Assembly: GCF_003072625.1 (NCBI RefSeq)
Contig: NZ_CP027805.1
Location: 565,501 to 629,500 of the forward strand
Length of the DNA: 64,000 bases
From: Limosilactobacillus reuteri
Lineage (GTDB): Bacteria > Bacillota > Bacilli > Lactobacillales > Lactobacillaceae
Direction: 5' to 3'
Part shown: positions 54,992-64,000 of the stretch, piece by piece
Layout: every line of letters starts with the position of its first letter
How positions within the stretch are numbered: the first letter of the stretch is position 1
The notes under the pieces: model-generated
Databases searched by the model: none
The model's input: only the letters and a program-made list of their open reading frames with translations
Told to the model about the DNA's origin: nothing
Program-made: the position numbers and the translations under genes

Positions 54992-56998
54992 ATGGGAAAG
55001 ATTCATGAATTAGATAATATTTTAGCCAATCAAATTGCTGCCGGTGAAGTAATTGAACGTCCAGCATCAATTGTAAAAGAATTAGTTGAAAATTCATTGG
55101 ATGCCCATAGTCACCGTGTGGATATTATTGTTGAAAATTCAGGTTTAGACAGCGTGCGTGTGATTGATGATGGTGACGGAATCGCTGCTGAAGATATTAG
55201 CCTAGCATTTCACCGTCATGCAACCAGTAAGATTAATTCTCGCCATGACCTCTTTAAGGTGCAGACGATGGGCTTTCGTGGTGAAGCGTTACCTAGTATT
55301 GCTTCAGTCGCTGATGTAACGCTTACGACTGCTCAAGCTGGTCAAGAAGAAGGAACAATGATTCATTTGCGGGGAGGAAAAGAATTAGTAGTGAAGCCGG
55401 CTGGTGCTCGTCAAGGAACCGATATTAAGGTAACTGACTTATTCTTTAACACTCCTGCGCGATTAAAGTACTTAAAATCCCCCCAAACGGAGCTAACTAG
55501 AATTACAGATATCATTAATCGGCTTGCTCTTGCTAATCCAGCGGTTGCTTTTAGCTTTACCCACAATGGGCGGGAACTATTTCGTTCAGCAGGTAATAAT
55601 AACTTACAACAGGTAGTTGCCGCAATTTATGGCGTTCAAGCAGGACGCAAGATGCTTGAGATAAGCGGCGCAGATGATGATTTTAAGGTTAGGGGTTTTG
55701 TTTCTTTACCAGAATTAACACGAGCATCACGCCAATATATAACAATCACAATCAACCATCGGTATATTCGTAATTTTGAATTAACAAAGGCCATTATTCA
55801 GGGATATGAATCAAAACTAATGGTTGGTCGTTATCCGATCGCGGTAATCAACATTAACTTGGATCCAGTTTTGGTTGACGTGAATGTCCATCCGGCTAAG
55901 CGTGAGGTTCGTCTAAGCAAAGAACAGCAACTAGTAGAATTGATTGCCGAGACAATTCGGAAGCGGATAGCGGTTGAGAACTTGATTCCGGATGTCGATG
56001 CTGACCAATTTATTCCTAATGATGATGAGGTAGCAGACCTTGATCGCCGGTTAAAGGAAGCATCACCTGTTTATCATGCCGCCCCGATTTCGGCAGTGCC
56101 AGCAATAGAGAAGGCGGCAACTGAGATTTCAACTCCCGAAGCTGATAATCCAGCACATGCTGACGTGCTTGATAGTGAGATTCCGGCACCGATCGTTATC
56201 CACCATCTTGAAGATTTAAATACGCCAGCAATGCAAAAATTTGATGAGCGTTATCAAAATGAGGATGAAGTTACGCCATTTTCTGCTCCAGTTCCTACTA
56301 TGACTAAGAAGCCAGTAAAACCTGCAAATATTGAATTAGATGTTCATGATAAACAAGATCAGCAGCAAAATCGGTTTCCTGATCTTCAATATATTGGTCA
56401 GCTTCAGGGAACCTTTTTATTAGCACAAGCAGGAGATGGTCTTTACATTGTTGACCAACATGCTGCTCAGGAGCGAATTAATTATGAGTATTATCGCCAA
56501 AAAATTGGTGAAGTAAGTGCTGATCAGCAAAATTTCTTGGTTCCGCTTGTTCTTAATTATTCGACTGTCGATGCAATGACAATTAATCAGCACCTTGATA
56601 CGCTGGCAGCGGTCGGATTAGAATTAGAGTCATTTGGCCAGAATAGTTTTATTTTGCGCTCCCATCCAACCTGGTTTAAAGAGGGTCAAGAAGAAGACAC
56701 GGCCAAAGAAATGATTGATTGGTTAATTAAGAATGGAAAGTTGACTGTCAAAGAATTTCGAATGAAGACAGCGATTATGATGAGCTGTAAGCGGGCCATA
56801 AAGGCTAACCACCACCTTGACGAACGGGAAGCTAAAGCCTTGCTGAAACGGTTGCCACAATGTGAGAATCCTTTTAATTGTCCACATGGGCGTCCGGTAA
56901 CTGTTCATTTTAATGATCAGGATTTAGAAAAAATGTTTAAACGCATTCAGGATTCACATACCCCGTATGCGGACGATTTTGATGACCATGAATTTTAA
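54992..56998 (+). CDS. mutL: DNA mismatch repair protein MutL
   Basis: The 668-residue protein couples MutS to downstream repair. The N-terminal GHKL ATPase shows NQIAAGEVIERPASIVKEL, DDGDGI and FRGEALPSIASV. The C-terminal dimerisation domain includes DQHAAQERINYEYYR and the endonuclease-type metal motif region (KANHHLDEREAKALL; CPHGRP). Methyl-independent bacteria use that nuclease for strand incision. GGTG-type site before ATG 54992; ruvA follows after 12 bases. Confidence 0.96.
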   Translation: MGKIHELDNILANQIAAGEVIERPASIVKELVENSLDAHSHRVDIIVENSGLDSVRVIDDGDGIAAEDISLAFHRHATSKINSRHDLFKVQTMGFRGEALPSIASVADVTLTTAQAGQEEGTMIHLRGGKELVVKPAGARQGTDIKVTDLFFNTPARLKYLKSPQTELTRITDIINRLALANPAVAFSFTHNGRELFRSAGNNNLQQVVAAIYGVQAGRKMLEISGADDDFKVRGFVSLPELTRASRQYITITINHRYIRNFELTKAIIQGYESKLMVGRYPIAVININLDPVLVDVNVHPAKREVRLSKEQQLVELIAETIRKRIAVENLIPDVDADQFIPNDDEVADLDRRLKEASPVYHAAPISAVPAIEKAATEISTPEADNPAHADVLDSEIPAPIVIHHLEDLNTPAMQKFDERYQNEDEVTPFSAPVPTMTKKPVKPANIELDVHDKQDQQQNRFPDLQYIGQLQGTFLLAQAGDGLYIVDQHAAQERINYEYYRQKIGEVSADQQNFLVPLVLNYSTVDAMTINQHLDTLAAVGLELESFGQNSFILRSHPTWFKEGQEEDTAKEMIDWLIKNGKLTVKEFRMKTAIMMSCKRAIKANHHLDEREAKALLKRLPQCENPFNCPHGRPVTVHFNDQDLEKMFKRIQDSHTPYADDFDDHEF

Positions 56999-57010
56999 GG
57001 AGGAATTACC

Positions 57011-57610
57011 TTGTACGAATACTTAACAGGCCTTGTAACCGTTGTTGCACCACAATATATCGTTGTTGATGTTAATGGGGTTGGCTATAAATTATTAGTT
57101 GCTAATCCCTATCGTTATCAAGAGGATCGGACTAAGAAGGTCCAAGTATATGTCTACCAAGCAGTTCGTGAAGATAATATCTCCTTGTTTGGTTTTACAG
57201 ATCAAAATGAAAAAAATCTATTTATGCAATTAATTAATGTTTCCGGAATTGGACCAAAGAGTGCTTTAGCAATTTTAGCTAACCCTGATCACCAGGGACT
57301 TATTGATGCAATTACTAATAATAATGTTAGCTATTTAACTAAGTTCCCAGGAATCGGGAAAAAGACAGCTTCGCAAATTGTGTTAGACTTACGTGATAAG
57401 CTCACTAATGAAAGCAGCAGCTCATTATTTGCAACAACTCAGCTTACCGTTGATGCAACAGTAAATCGTGAGTTGAAAGATGCTTTGGAAGCATTGGCCG
57501 CATTAGGATACAAGGAACGGGACATTAAAAAGGTTCAAAAGACATTAATGAAAGAAGAACAAACGGCAACCGATGAATACTTAAGACAAGCATTAAGGTT
57601 GCTTAACTAG
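57011..57610 (+). CDS. ruvA: Holliday junction helicase subunit RuvA
   Basis: The 199-residue protein binds Holliday junctions and loads RuvB. It has an N-terminal OB domain ([19 protein letters not shown]), two helix-hairpin-helix motifs ([16 protein letters not shown] and [19 protein letters not shown]) and a C-terminal RuvB-binding helix bundle ([19 protein letters not shown]). It starts with TTG 57011 behind AAGGAGG. ruvB follows after 14 bases. Confidence 0.96.
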   Translation: MYEYLTGLVTVVAPQYIVVDVNGVGYKLLVANPYRYQEDRTKKVQVYVYQAVREDNISLFGFTDQNEKNLFMQLINVSGIGPKSALAILANPDHQGLIDAITNNNVSYLTKFPGIGKKTASQIVLDLRDKLTNESSSSLFATTQLTVDATVNRELKDALEALAALGYKERDIKKVQKTLMKEEQTATDEYLRQALRLLN

Positions 57611-57624
57611 GAGGTGCAAGACTT

Positions 57625-58641
57625 GTGGAAAATGATCATGGTATTTTATCAGATCACCCATCAGGAGAAGAAGAAAGCCAAGTTGAGATAACTCTTCGCC
57701 CACAGAAACTAAGGGAATATATTGGTCAACCTAAAATTAAACACGAACTAGAAGTATATATTAAGGCAGCCCAATCCCGGGAAGAAGCTCTTGATCATGT
57801 ATTGTTATATGGTCCTCCAGGATTAGGAAAGACAACTTTAGCGATGGTAATAGCTAATGAGATGGGCGTTAATATCAAAACGACTAGTGGACCAGCGATC
57901 GAAAAGCCAGGAGATTTGGTTGCTTTATTGAATGAGTTGAAACCGGGGGATGTCCTTTTTGTTGATGAAATCCACCGGTTACCCAAAGTCGTGGAAGAAA
58001 TGCTTTATTCAGCGATGGAAGATTATTATATTGATATTGTTATTGGTGAGGGACCGACTGCGCATCCCGTTCATTTTCCCCTTCCGCCATTTACATTAAT
58101 TGGGGCAACGACACGAGCCGGAATGTTATCGGCACCATTACGTGATCGTTTCGGAATTGTTGAACACATGAACTACTATACTCAAGATGAACTGACAAAA
58201 ATTATTTTTCGTTCTGCCAAGATTTTCCATACTAGTATTCAAAATGAAGGGGCCCATGAACTATCTCTTCGTTCACGTGGTACGCCGCGAATCGCAAACC
58301 GCCTTTTAAAACGGGTACGTGATTTTGCTCAGGTAGCAGGGAAACGAAGCATTGATTCGGCAATTGTTAAGCAAGCATTATCGCTTCTCCAAGTTGATGA
58401 TCGGGGCTTAGATGAGATTGATCGGAAAATGTTGTTAACGATGATCAATTTCTACCACGGAGGTCCAGTGGGATTAAAAACAATTGCGGCAAATATTGGT
58501 GAAGAAACTAATACGATTGAAGAAATGTATGAACCATATTTATTACAGATTGGCTTTATTAGTCGCACCCCTCGTGGCCGGTTAGTGACACCGACAGCAT
58601 ATGAGCATTTAGGAATTGAATATCCAACTGATAAAAATTGA
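57625..58641 (+). CDS. ruvB: Holliday junction branch migration ATPase RuvB
   Basis: The 338-residue AAA+ motor drives branch migration. Walker A ([19 protein letters not shown]), Walker B ([12 protein letters not shown]), sensor ([10 protein letters not shown]) and arginine finger (APLRDRFG) are clear, with a C-terminal winged helix ([19 protein letters not shown]). The start is TTG or GTG: TTG 57625 has AGGAGG 9 bases before it. In bacilli queA and tgt follow; here only a divergent tgt-like gene does. Confidence 0.95.
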   Translation: MENDHGILSDHPSGEEESQVEITLRPQKLREYIGQPKIKHELEVYIKAAQSREEALDHVLLYGPPGLGKTTLAMVIANEMGVNIKTTSGPAIEKPGDLVALLNELKPGDVLFVDEIHRLPKVVEEMLYSAMEDYYIDIVIGEGPTAHPVHFPLPPFTLIGATTRAGMLSAPLRDRFGIVEHMNYYTQDELTKIIFRSAKIFHTSIQNEGAHELSLRSRGTPRIANRLLKRVRDFAQVAGKRSIDSAIVKQALSLLQVDDRGLDEIDRKMLLTMINFYHGGPVGLKTIAANIGEETNTIEEMYEPYLLQIGFISRTPRGRLVTPTAYEHLGIEYPTDKN

Positions 58642-58653
58642 TTGAGGAAAATT

Positions 58654-59742
58654 ATGAGTAAGTTAGAATTTACAATTAATCAAAGCGATCGCCAAGCACG
58701 AACCGGGCTTTTGCAGGTTAATGGACGACAAATTGAAACACCGGCTTTGGTTGCTAGTGGAGATGAATTAGCAAAATTATCACCCAGCCAGCTTAATCAG
58801 GCTGGTGTAAGTGCAGTTAAGACAAGTGGGTTAAAGCGTTGGCTAAAATATGACTCGGTGACTGAAAAATTAGGAGACCTCCATCAGCTTTTTCAGTGGG
58901 ATGGTCTTTTATTTGTGGACTTGGAAACTGAGGAGGCTTATCGCTTAGCAAAGCCGCGTGGAAAAAAACATGATGGTGTTCGTTTTCATGATCCGGCAAC
59001 TGGCCAACTAAAATTCTGGCAACCAGAAACTGCTCTTCAAATTCAAGAAGTACTCGGGGCTGATATTTTTCAAAGCTTTGACCAAGCAACAGATTATTAT
59101 ACGCCAGTTGATGATTTAAAAGCCGGGGTAAAACAAACAAATGACTGGTTATCTGTTGTCGAATTTCAAAAAGAACAAGCACTTGGTTCGATTGTTGGTG
59201 GCGGCTTGAGAGATTTGCGGACAGCCAGTATTGAAGCGGTTGATGAAGCCGGATTAAGCGGTTATCGTTTGAGTGGGATTCCTAACAACTTAGATGATCA
59301 AGAGTTTAGACGAATCATTAATGAAATTACGCCTAAACTAGCAGAGCAGAAACTACGCTACCTCCCTGCCGCGCTTTCTTTTGCCCAGCTAATAGCGGCA
59401 ATTTTAGCAGGAGTTGATTTAATTGATAGCAATCTAGCAACCCAAAAAGCGGCTAATGGGATTGCATTAGTTAATCAAGGGGTGACAGTTCTTCATCTTG
59501 ATCGTCAACATTTTAGCTTCGATTCACAAGTACTTGATCGTCAATGTGCGTGTGCAACTTGTCGCGCGGGATATTCACGGGCATTACTCCATAGCCTGAT
59601 TAATAATCGTAGTTTTTATGGTGAACAGCTCCTGCTGCAGCATAATCTGTTTACCCTCAATAAATTAATGGGTGGTTTACGACAAGCAATTAAAAATCAT
59701 CAAACAAAAAAATTTGTTCAAGAATTATTGCAGAATCAATAG
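58654..59742 (+). CDS. Divergent tRNA-guanine transglycosylase-like protein
   Basis: The 362-residue protein occupies the tgt position between ruvB and yajC and keeps the family frame: zinc motif CACATC...H (QCACATCRAGYSRALLHSLI), and the segment around the nucleophile (DLIDSNLATQKAANG for the usual DCVLPTR). The residues that read preQ1/queuine are changed: DSGGFQ is DLETEE, VQGG is VGGG, and GLAVGE is SGIPNN. Both catalytic Asp seem kept. queA is absent here. It may act on another base or have lost activity. ATG 58654 has GAGGAAA upstream. Confidence 0.72.
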   Translation: MSKLEFTINQSDRQARTGLLQVNGRQIETPALVASGDELAKLSPSQLNQAGVSAVKTSGLKRWLKYDSVTEKLGDLHQLFQWDGLLFVDLETEEAYRLAKPRGKKHDGVRFHDPATGQLKFWQPETALQIQEVLGADIFQSFDQATDYYTPVDDLKAGVKQTNDWLSVVEFQKEQALGSIVGGGLRDLRTASIEAVDEAGLSGYRLSGIPNNLDDQEFRRIINEITPKLAEQKLRYLPAALSFAQLIAAILAGVDLIDSNLATQKAANGIALVNQGVTVLHLDRQHFSFDSQVLDRQCACATCRAGYSRALLHSLINNRSFYGEQLLLQHNLFTLNKLMGGLRQAIKNHQTKKFVQELLQNQ

Positions 59743-59813
59743 AGCATATAGCTTTTTATGGTAAAGTTTGTTAAAGTTAATATTAGTTAAATTTTTGAAG
59801 GGATGGATAAACC

Positions 59814-60278
59814 GTGAATAGTTTGAGTAGTTTTGTTCTTGGTGCTGCTTCATCTAATAATGCAAGTGGTTACTCAGGAATTATTTTAATCATCTTAATG
59901 GTAGCATTAATGTACTTCTTTATGATTCGCCCACAACAAAAGCAACGTAAAGAACACCAAGAGATGATGAATGAATTACACCCAGGTGATGAAGTTGTTA
60001 CGATTGGTCGGATGCATGGTAAGATTGATTCAATCAATAAGGCTGATCGGACAGTTACTTTAGATTGTGAAGGGATCTACCTTACTTTTGATATGGTGGC
60101 AATTGCCCGTGTTATCAAACGAGCAGATGCACCAGCTAGTGAAGCTCCCCAAGATAATAAAGCTGTTGCTAGTTCTGCAGCTGACAGTTCTGCAGATGCT
60201 TCAGCAGATAGCGCTGCTAGTGAGCCTACATCTGCAGCGAGTGCTAGCGATGAACAAAAAGACAGCGAAGAAAAGTAA
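59814..60278 (+). CDS. yajC: Preprotein translocase subunit YajC
   Basis: The 154-residue protein has one membrane segment (SGIILIILMVALMYFFMIRPQQKQ) and the YajC domain (LHPGDEVVTIGRMHGKIDSI, VTLDCEGIYLTFDMVAI). YajC associates with SecDF at the Sec translocon. The last 45 residues are a low-complexity Ala/Ser/Asp tail, longer than usual. GTG 59814 has GGGATGG upstream. A terminator follows. Confidence 0.92.
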   Translation: MNSLSSFVLGAASSNNASGYSGIILIILMVALMYFFMIRPQQKQRKEHQEMMNELHPGDEVVTIGRMHGKIDSINKADRTVTLDCEGIYLTFDMVAIARVIKRADAPASEAPQDNKAVASSAADSSADASADSAASEPTSAASASDEQKDSEEK

Positions 60279-60287
60279 TTTAATTTA

Positions 60288-60330
60288 GATGAAAATAGTC
60301 GTAAACAGGCGAATATTTTCATCTTTTTTA
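60288..60330 (+). terminator. Terminator after yajC
   Basis: GATGAAAATAGTCG (60288-60301) pairs with CGAATATTTTCATC (60310-60323, one mismatch), followed by six T. Confidence 0.82.
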
Positions 60331-60404
60331 TTTGGTTGTTAATCGCGTTTATTGCTATACTAAAAGATAGTGTTAAATTTTATTCGGGTAAGGAGAATAG
60401 CATA

Positions 60405-61364
60405 ATGGCAGATCCATTAACAGCAATTTTTGAACAAATCAAAAAATACAATAAAATAATTATTCATCGGCATCAACGCCCTGATCCAGATGCAATTGGC
60501 TCACAAGTTGGCCTTGCGGAAATTTTACGGGCTTCATTCCCATACAAACAAATTTATGTTGTAGGGAAGCATATTCCAGGGTTTGATTGGATCGGTGAGA
60601 TGGATACGATCGACAATCAGACATTTGATGATGCATTAGTAATTGTTACGGATACAGCAAATGCGCCACGAATTGATGATCGGCGCTTTGATAATGGGGA
60701 CGAGCTTATTAAGATTGATCATCACCCTAACGATGAACCCTTTGGCGATATTATGTGGGTTGAACCAGATGCTTCTAGCTGTTCTGAAATGATTTATAGT
60801 TTTTATCAACGATTTGCAAAAGAATTAACGCTTCCCCAGAAAGCTGCTCATGCCTTATACGCAGGAATTATTGGCGATACAGGTCGTTTCCTTTATCCAG
60901 CAACAACTCCTCGAACGATGCTAGTTGCAGGTTCGTTAATGGCGGCCGGCGCAAATGCAGCGGAAATTAGTCAGCACGAAAATGAAATTACCTTACCAGT
61001 GGCTCGTCTATCAGCATACGTTTATGAGAATTTGCAGATATTAGATAATGGAGCCGCATATGTTATCTTAACCAATGAAATTTTAGAACAATTCGGATTA
61101 ACTGAAGCTGGGACATCCGCAATTGTTTCTTTACCAGGTCGAATTCATGATGTTCTTGCCTGGGCGATCTTTGTAGAACAAGAAGATGGCCATTATCGCA
61201 TTCGTCTCCGTTCAAAGGGGCCAACAATTAATGAATTAGCTAAGCAGCATGATGGCGGTGGACATCCCCTTGCTAGTGGCGCTAAGGCTAAAGATGAAGC
61301 AGAAATTAAACAAGTGATTGATGAATTGGACCAATTAACACAAAGTTACGTAAACCAAAAATGA
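60405..61364 (+). CDS. nrnA: Bifunctional oligoribonuclease/pAp phosphatase
   Basis: The 319-residue DHH-DHHA1 phosphoesterase degrades nanoRNAs and 3'-phosphoadenosine 5'-phosphate. Metal-binding motifs are HRHQRPDPDAIGSQ, the Asp in VIVTDTANAPR and the DHH in LIKIDHHPNDEPFGD. The C-terminal DHHA1 domain has the GGGHPLASGA motif. ATG 60405 with AAGGAG 9 bases upstream was chosen; the longer frame overlaps the yajC terminator. The helicase gene follows after 13 bases. Confidence 0.93.
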   Translation: MADPLTAIFEQIKKYNKIIIHRHQRPDPDAIGSQVGLAEILRASFPYKQIYVVGKHIPGFDWIGEMDTIDNQTFDDALVIVTDTANAPRIDDRRFDNGDELIKIDHHPNDEPFGDIMWVEPDASSCSEMIYSFYQRFAKELTLPQKAAHALYAGIIGDTGRFLYPATTPRTMLVAGSLMAAGANAAEISQHENEITLPVARLSAYVYENLQILDNGAAYVILTNEILEQFGLTEAGTSAIVSLPGRIHDVLAWAIFVEQEDGHYRIRLRSKGPTINELAKQHDGGGHPLASGAKAKDEAEIKQVIDELDQLTQSYVNQK

Positions 61365-61377
61365 AAGGGAAATAGCT

Positions 61378-62751
61378 ATGAGTGATAAAAAATTTGCTGA
61401 TTTTCAGTTGCAACCTTATCTGTTAACAGCAATTCAAAAAATTAATTTTCGTCAACCGACACCGGTCCAACAACGAGTAATACCAGTGATTATGGCGGGA
61501 CGAAGTGTTGTGGGGCAATCAGCGACGGGTAGTGGGAAAACACATGCCTTTCTCTTACCGATTTTTTCAAAGATCAATCCAGAAGATCAAAACGTTCAAG
61601 CAGTAATTACAACTCCTAGTCGGGAATTAGCATACCAAATTTATAATGCGGCAAAGCAACTTAACAAATATGCTCCTCATCCTCTTACCATTCACAATTA
61701 TGTCGGTGGTACAGACAAGCAGCATCAGGTTGACCAATTAAGCCGAAAACAACCTCAATTGGTCATTGGAACTCCAGGAAGAGTATTGGACTTAATCAAG
61801 AGTCAGGCATTGGATATTCACACAGCGAAAATGTTTGTGGTGGATGAAGCGGACATGACCCTAGATATGGGATTCTTACATGAAGTTGACCAAATTGCCA
61901 GTCATTTTCCTGATGACCTTCAAATGATGGTTTTCTCAGCAACGATTCCGCAGAAACTGCGCCCATTCTTAAAAAAGTATATGGAAAATCCAGTCGTTGA
62001 AGAGATTCCTACTGAAGCAGTAATTAATCCGGATGTTGATAATTGGTTAATGTCAACTAAGGGGCAGGATCGTAATCAGCTAATTTATCGTTTGCTGACT
62101 CTTGGTGAACCATATCTTGCGTTGGTATTTGCTAATACAAAAGAACGAGCAGTCGAATTAACCCAGTACTTAGAAAATCAAGGGCTCAAGGTAGCAATGA
62201 TTCATGGGGGACTAGAAGCTCGTCGTCGTAAACGGACAATGCGGCAAATTCGTAATCTTGAATATCAATATGTTGTGGCAACTGATCTAGCAGCTCGTGG
62301 AATTGATATTGATGGAGTATCACTAGTAATCAATGACGACTTGCCAACTGATCTTGAATATTTTGTTCATCGAGTTGGTCGTACAGGACGAAATGGGATG
62401 AAGGGAACAGCCATTACCCTATATGAGCCAGCAGAAGATGATTTAATTGCTAAGCTTGAGGAGCGGGGAGTTAAATTTGTACCAAAAGAATTAAAGAATG
62501 GGCAACTAGTAACTACCCACGACCGTAATCGCCGGAAGCATTATAAGCGGCGGCAAAATGAACTTGATCCGTCAATGAAGGGTTACGTAAAAAAGACTAA
62601 GAAAAAGGTTAAACCTGGTTATAAGAAACGGATTAAAAAGGCGATTAAAGAAGACGAACAACAAAAACAGAAACTTGAATTACGGCATAAGATTCGGAAA
62701 GCTAAGCGTGCCCGTCAAAAGCAACATCGCCGTGAACGAAATGCCCGTTGA
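61378..62751 (+). CDS. DEAD-box RNA helicase (CshB-like)
   Basis: The 457-residue protein has the Q motif (FRQPTPVQQRVIPVI), motif I (SATGSGKTHAFLLP), DEAD box (VVDEADMTLDMGF), SAT (FSATIPQKL) and motif VI (HRVGRTGRNGMKG). The C-terminus is very basic (KKTKKKVKPGYKKRIKKA..., ending RERNAR), suiting RNA or ribosome binding. By length and the pairing with nrnA it most resembles CshB of B. subtilis, a cold-shock helicase. AAAGGGAAATAGC precedes ATG 61378. Confidence 0.9.
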   Translation: MSDKKFADFQLQPYLLTAIQKINFRQPTPVQQRVIPVIMAGRSVVGQSATGSGKTHAFLLPIFSKINPEDQNVQAVITTPSRELAYQIYNAAKQLNKYAPHPLTIHNYVGGTDKQHQVDQLSRKQPQLVIGTPGRVLDLIKSQALDIHTAKMFVVDEADMTLDMGFLHEVDQIASHFPDDLQMMVFSATIPQKLRPFLKKYMENPVVEEIPTEAVINPDVDNWLMSTKGQDRNQLIYRLLTLGEPYLALVFANTKERAVELTQYLENQGLKVAMIHGGLEARRRKRTMRQIRNLEYQYVVATDLAARGIDIDGVSLVINDDLPTDLEYFVHRVGRTGRNGMKGTAITLYEPAEDDLIAKLEERGVKFVPKELKNGQLVTTHDRNRRKHYKRRQNELDPSMKGYVKKTKKKVKPGYKKRIKKAIKEDEQQKQKLELRHKIRKAKRARQKQHRRERNAR

Positions 62752-62776
62752 TTTTAAAGTAATTGTTCGCTATAAT
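62748..62776 (+). promoter_or_regulatory. alaS promoter
   Basis: TTGATT (62748-62753, overlapping the helicase stop), 17 bases, TATAAT (62771-62776). Confidence 0.75.
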
Positions 62777-62783
62777 ATGACAC

Positions 62784-62998
62784 GTCTGGGACATGCTATA
62801 GCTAACGGAAAATTTCAGAGACAGTTGGTGAGGTGTGACAACTGATTTCCTAGCTTTAGTGCTCCCCATTCGGATAATTTGATATTTAACCTTGGGTAAC
62901 CAAGAAGTAAAGAGGTAAACGAATTCCATCGTTGCAAGCAGAGTGGTACCGCGTCAATCCGGCGTCTCTGATTCGCAATGGTGGTTTTTGTTTTAGAA
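62784..62998 (+). promoter_or_regulatory. T-box leader of alaS, candidate specifier GCT (Ala)
   Basis: The T-box core GCAGAGTGGTACCGCG is at 62938-62953, followed by a terminator-like region with the run GGTTTTTGTTTT. In Stem I, AGCTAACGGAAA (5' side) pairs with ATTTCCTAGCT, and GCT at 62861-62863 follows on the 3' side next to the lower helix GGG/CCC. That fits an Ala codon and the gene downstream. The exact start of the RNA is estimated. Confidence 0.87.
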
Positions 62999-63009
62999 AG
63001 GGTGATTTG

Positions 63010-64000
63010 ATGAAAGAGTTGAAGAAGCTAAATAGTGCTCAAGTACGGCGGATGTACTTGAAATTTTTTGAAGAGCATGGCCACCAAGTTATGCCGAGTG
63101 CATCATTAGTTCCAGTAAATGATCCAACATTACTATGGATTAACTCTGGGGTTGCCACAATGAAGAAATACTTTGATGGAAAAGTTGTTCCTGACAATCC
63201 ACGGATGACAAGCTCACAAAAGAGTATTCGGACGAACGATATTGAAAACGTTGGTAAGACTGCCCGGCACCATACCATGTTTGAAATGTTGGGTAACTTC
63301 TCTGTTGGTGATTACTTTAAAAATGAAGTAATTCCATGGGCTTGGGAATTACTAACAAGTGATGAATGGTTTGGTTTTGATCCTGAACGCCTATACATTA
63401 CTTATTACCCTAAAGATCATGATGCTTATAATCGCTGGCGTGAAGTAGGCGTTGCTGAAGATCACTTAATTGCTGATGAGGATAACTTCTGGGATATTGG
63501 GCAAGGTCCATCTGGTCCAGATACGGAAATTTTTTATGACCGTGGTCAAGAATTTAATAATTTAGCTGATGATGATCCAGAAAACTATCCTGGCGGTGAA
63601 AATGAACGCTACCTTGAGATTTGGAACATTGTCTTTAGTCAATTTAACCATACGCCAGAAGATACTTACGAACCACTTCCTCATAAAAACATTGATACGG
63701 GGATGGGTCTTGAACGGGTTGTTTCAATCTTTGAAAATGCCCCGACTAACTTTGAAACCGACTTATTTATGCCATTAATCAAGCAAGCTGAAGAGTTTAG
63801 TGGTACTAAGAAGTATGGTCAAAATAAAGAAGACGATATTCAATTTAAGATTATCGCTGATCATATTCGGACAATTACCTTTGCGATCGGGGATGGTGCC
63901 TTGCCTTCAAATGTTGGTCGCGGATATGTTATTCGGCGGTTGCTCCGGCGAGCAGTTGTTGCTGGAAAGAAGCTGGGGATCGATGAACCATTCTTAGCAA
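63010..64000 (+). CDS. alaS: Alanyl-tRNA synthetase, N-terminal part
   Basis: The first 330 residues of AlaRS are visible; the gene continues past the right edge (full length about 880). The start [24 protein letters not shown] and class II catalytic segments ([41 protein letters not shown]) are typical. ATG 63010 has AAAGGGTGATTTG upstream. It is under the alanine T-box. Confidence 0.97.
   Translation, partial: MKELKKLNSAQVRRMYLKFFEEHGHQVMPSASLVPVNDPTLLWINSGVATMKKYFDGKVVPDNPRMTSSQKSIRTNDIENVGKTARHHTMFEMLGNFSVGDYFKNEVIPWAWELLTSDEWFGFDPERLYITYYPKDHDAYNRWREVGVAEDHLIADEDNFWDIGQGPSGPDTEIFYDRGQEFNNLADDDPENYPGGENERYLEIWNIVFSQFNHTPEDTYEPLPHKNIDTGMGLERVVSIFENAPTNFETDLFMPLIKQAEEFSGTKKYGQNKEDDIQFKIIADHIRTITFAIGDGALPSNVGRGYVIRRLLRRAVVAGKKLGIDEPFLA

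Noticed and set aside
1-64000. CRISPR arrays, tRNA or rRNA genes, prophage and toxin-antitoxin modules
   Set aside because: I looked for direct-repeat arrays, tRNA-like cloverleafs and phage or toxin gene families and saw none in the window.

Overview
The window is a low-GC Firmicutes chromosome segment that best fits a heterofermentative lactobacillus, most likely Limosilactobacillus reuteri or a close relative. The reasons are the recA/cinA/pgsA/rodZ, mutSL/ruvAB and cydABCD-ndh gene orders, strong Shine-Dalgarno sites, TTG/GTG starts, T-box leaders, and arabinose, glutamate and oxalate genes of the type known in that species. The species call rests on recognising the proteins, not on a database search.

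Layout. 1-4500: end of an arabinose locus (araA 3' part, an acetyltransferase, an aldo/keto reductase gene and an AraR-type repressor); an IS30-family copy (IS-A1) has cut off the 3' end of the reductase gene. 4500-9500: stress and housekeeping genes on the minus strand (uspA-like, small membrane protein, a well-supported 6S RNA, rarA, yueI, VOC protein, membrane protein). 9468-18850: accessory, acid-stress-related block: yaaA, oxalate pair oxc/frc, a purine permease, and the glutamate decarboxylase/antiporter locus. Apart from yaaA and the permease this block is decaying: oxc has a stop and a frameshift, frc an internal TGA, gadB a stop at codon 10, one gadC is a 3' stub and the other lacks its 5' end and is split by a second IS-A copy. 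18984-22800: rpsD with a leader, ezrA, and an intact unrelated IS30-family element (IS-B). 22973-40690: nifS-thiI, T-box-valS, the respiratory operon cydAB + exporter + ndh, folC, frameshifted radC, mreBCD. 40700-43340: an ABC amino-acid importer behind an unusual T-box leader (a complete one with a His specifier followed by a second core without Stem I). 43544-64000: conserved core: two M16 peptidase-like proteins, rodZ, pgsA, cinA, SOS-controlled recA, rny, mutSL, ruvAB, a divergent Tgt-like protein, yajC, nrnA, a DEAD-box helicase, and T-box-alaS running off the right edge.

How it fits together: the core segments are intact and ordinary. The most informative signal is the concentration of independent inactivating mutations in oxalate and glutamate acid-resistance genes lying between two nearly identical, directly oriented IS copies 14.8 kb apart, i.e. 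a locus being lost. I did not find a convincing wholly new system; the best leads are the tandem T-box, the altered Tgt-like protein and the small unassigned membrane proteins.
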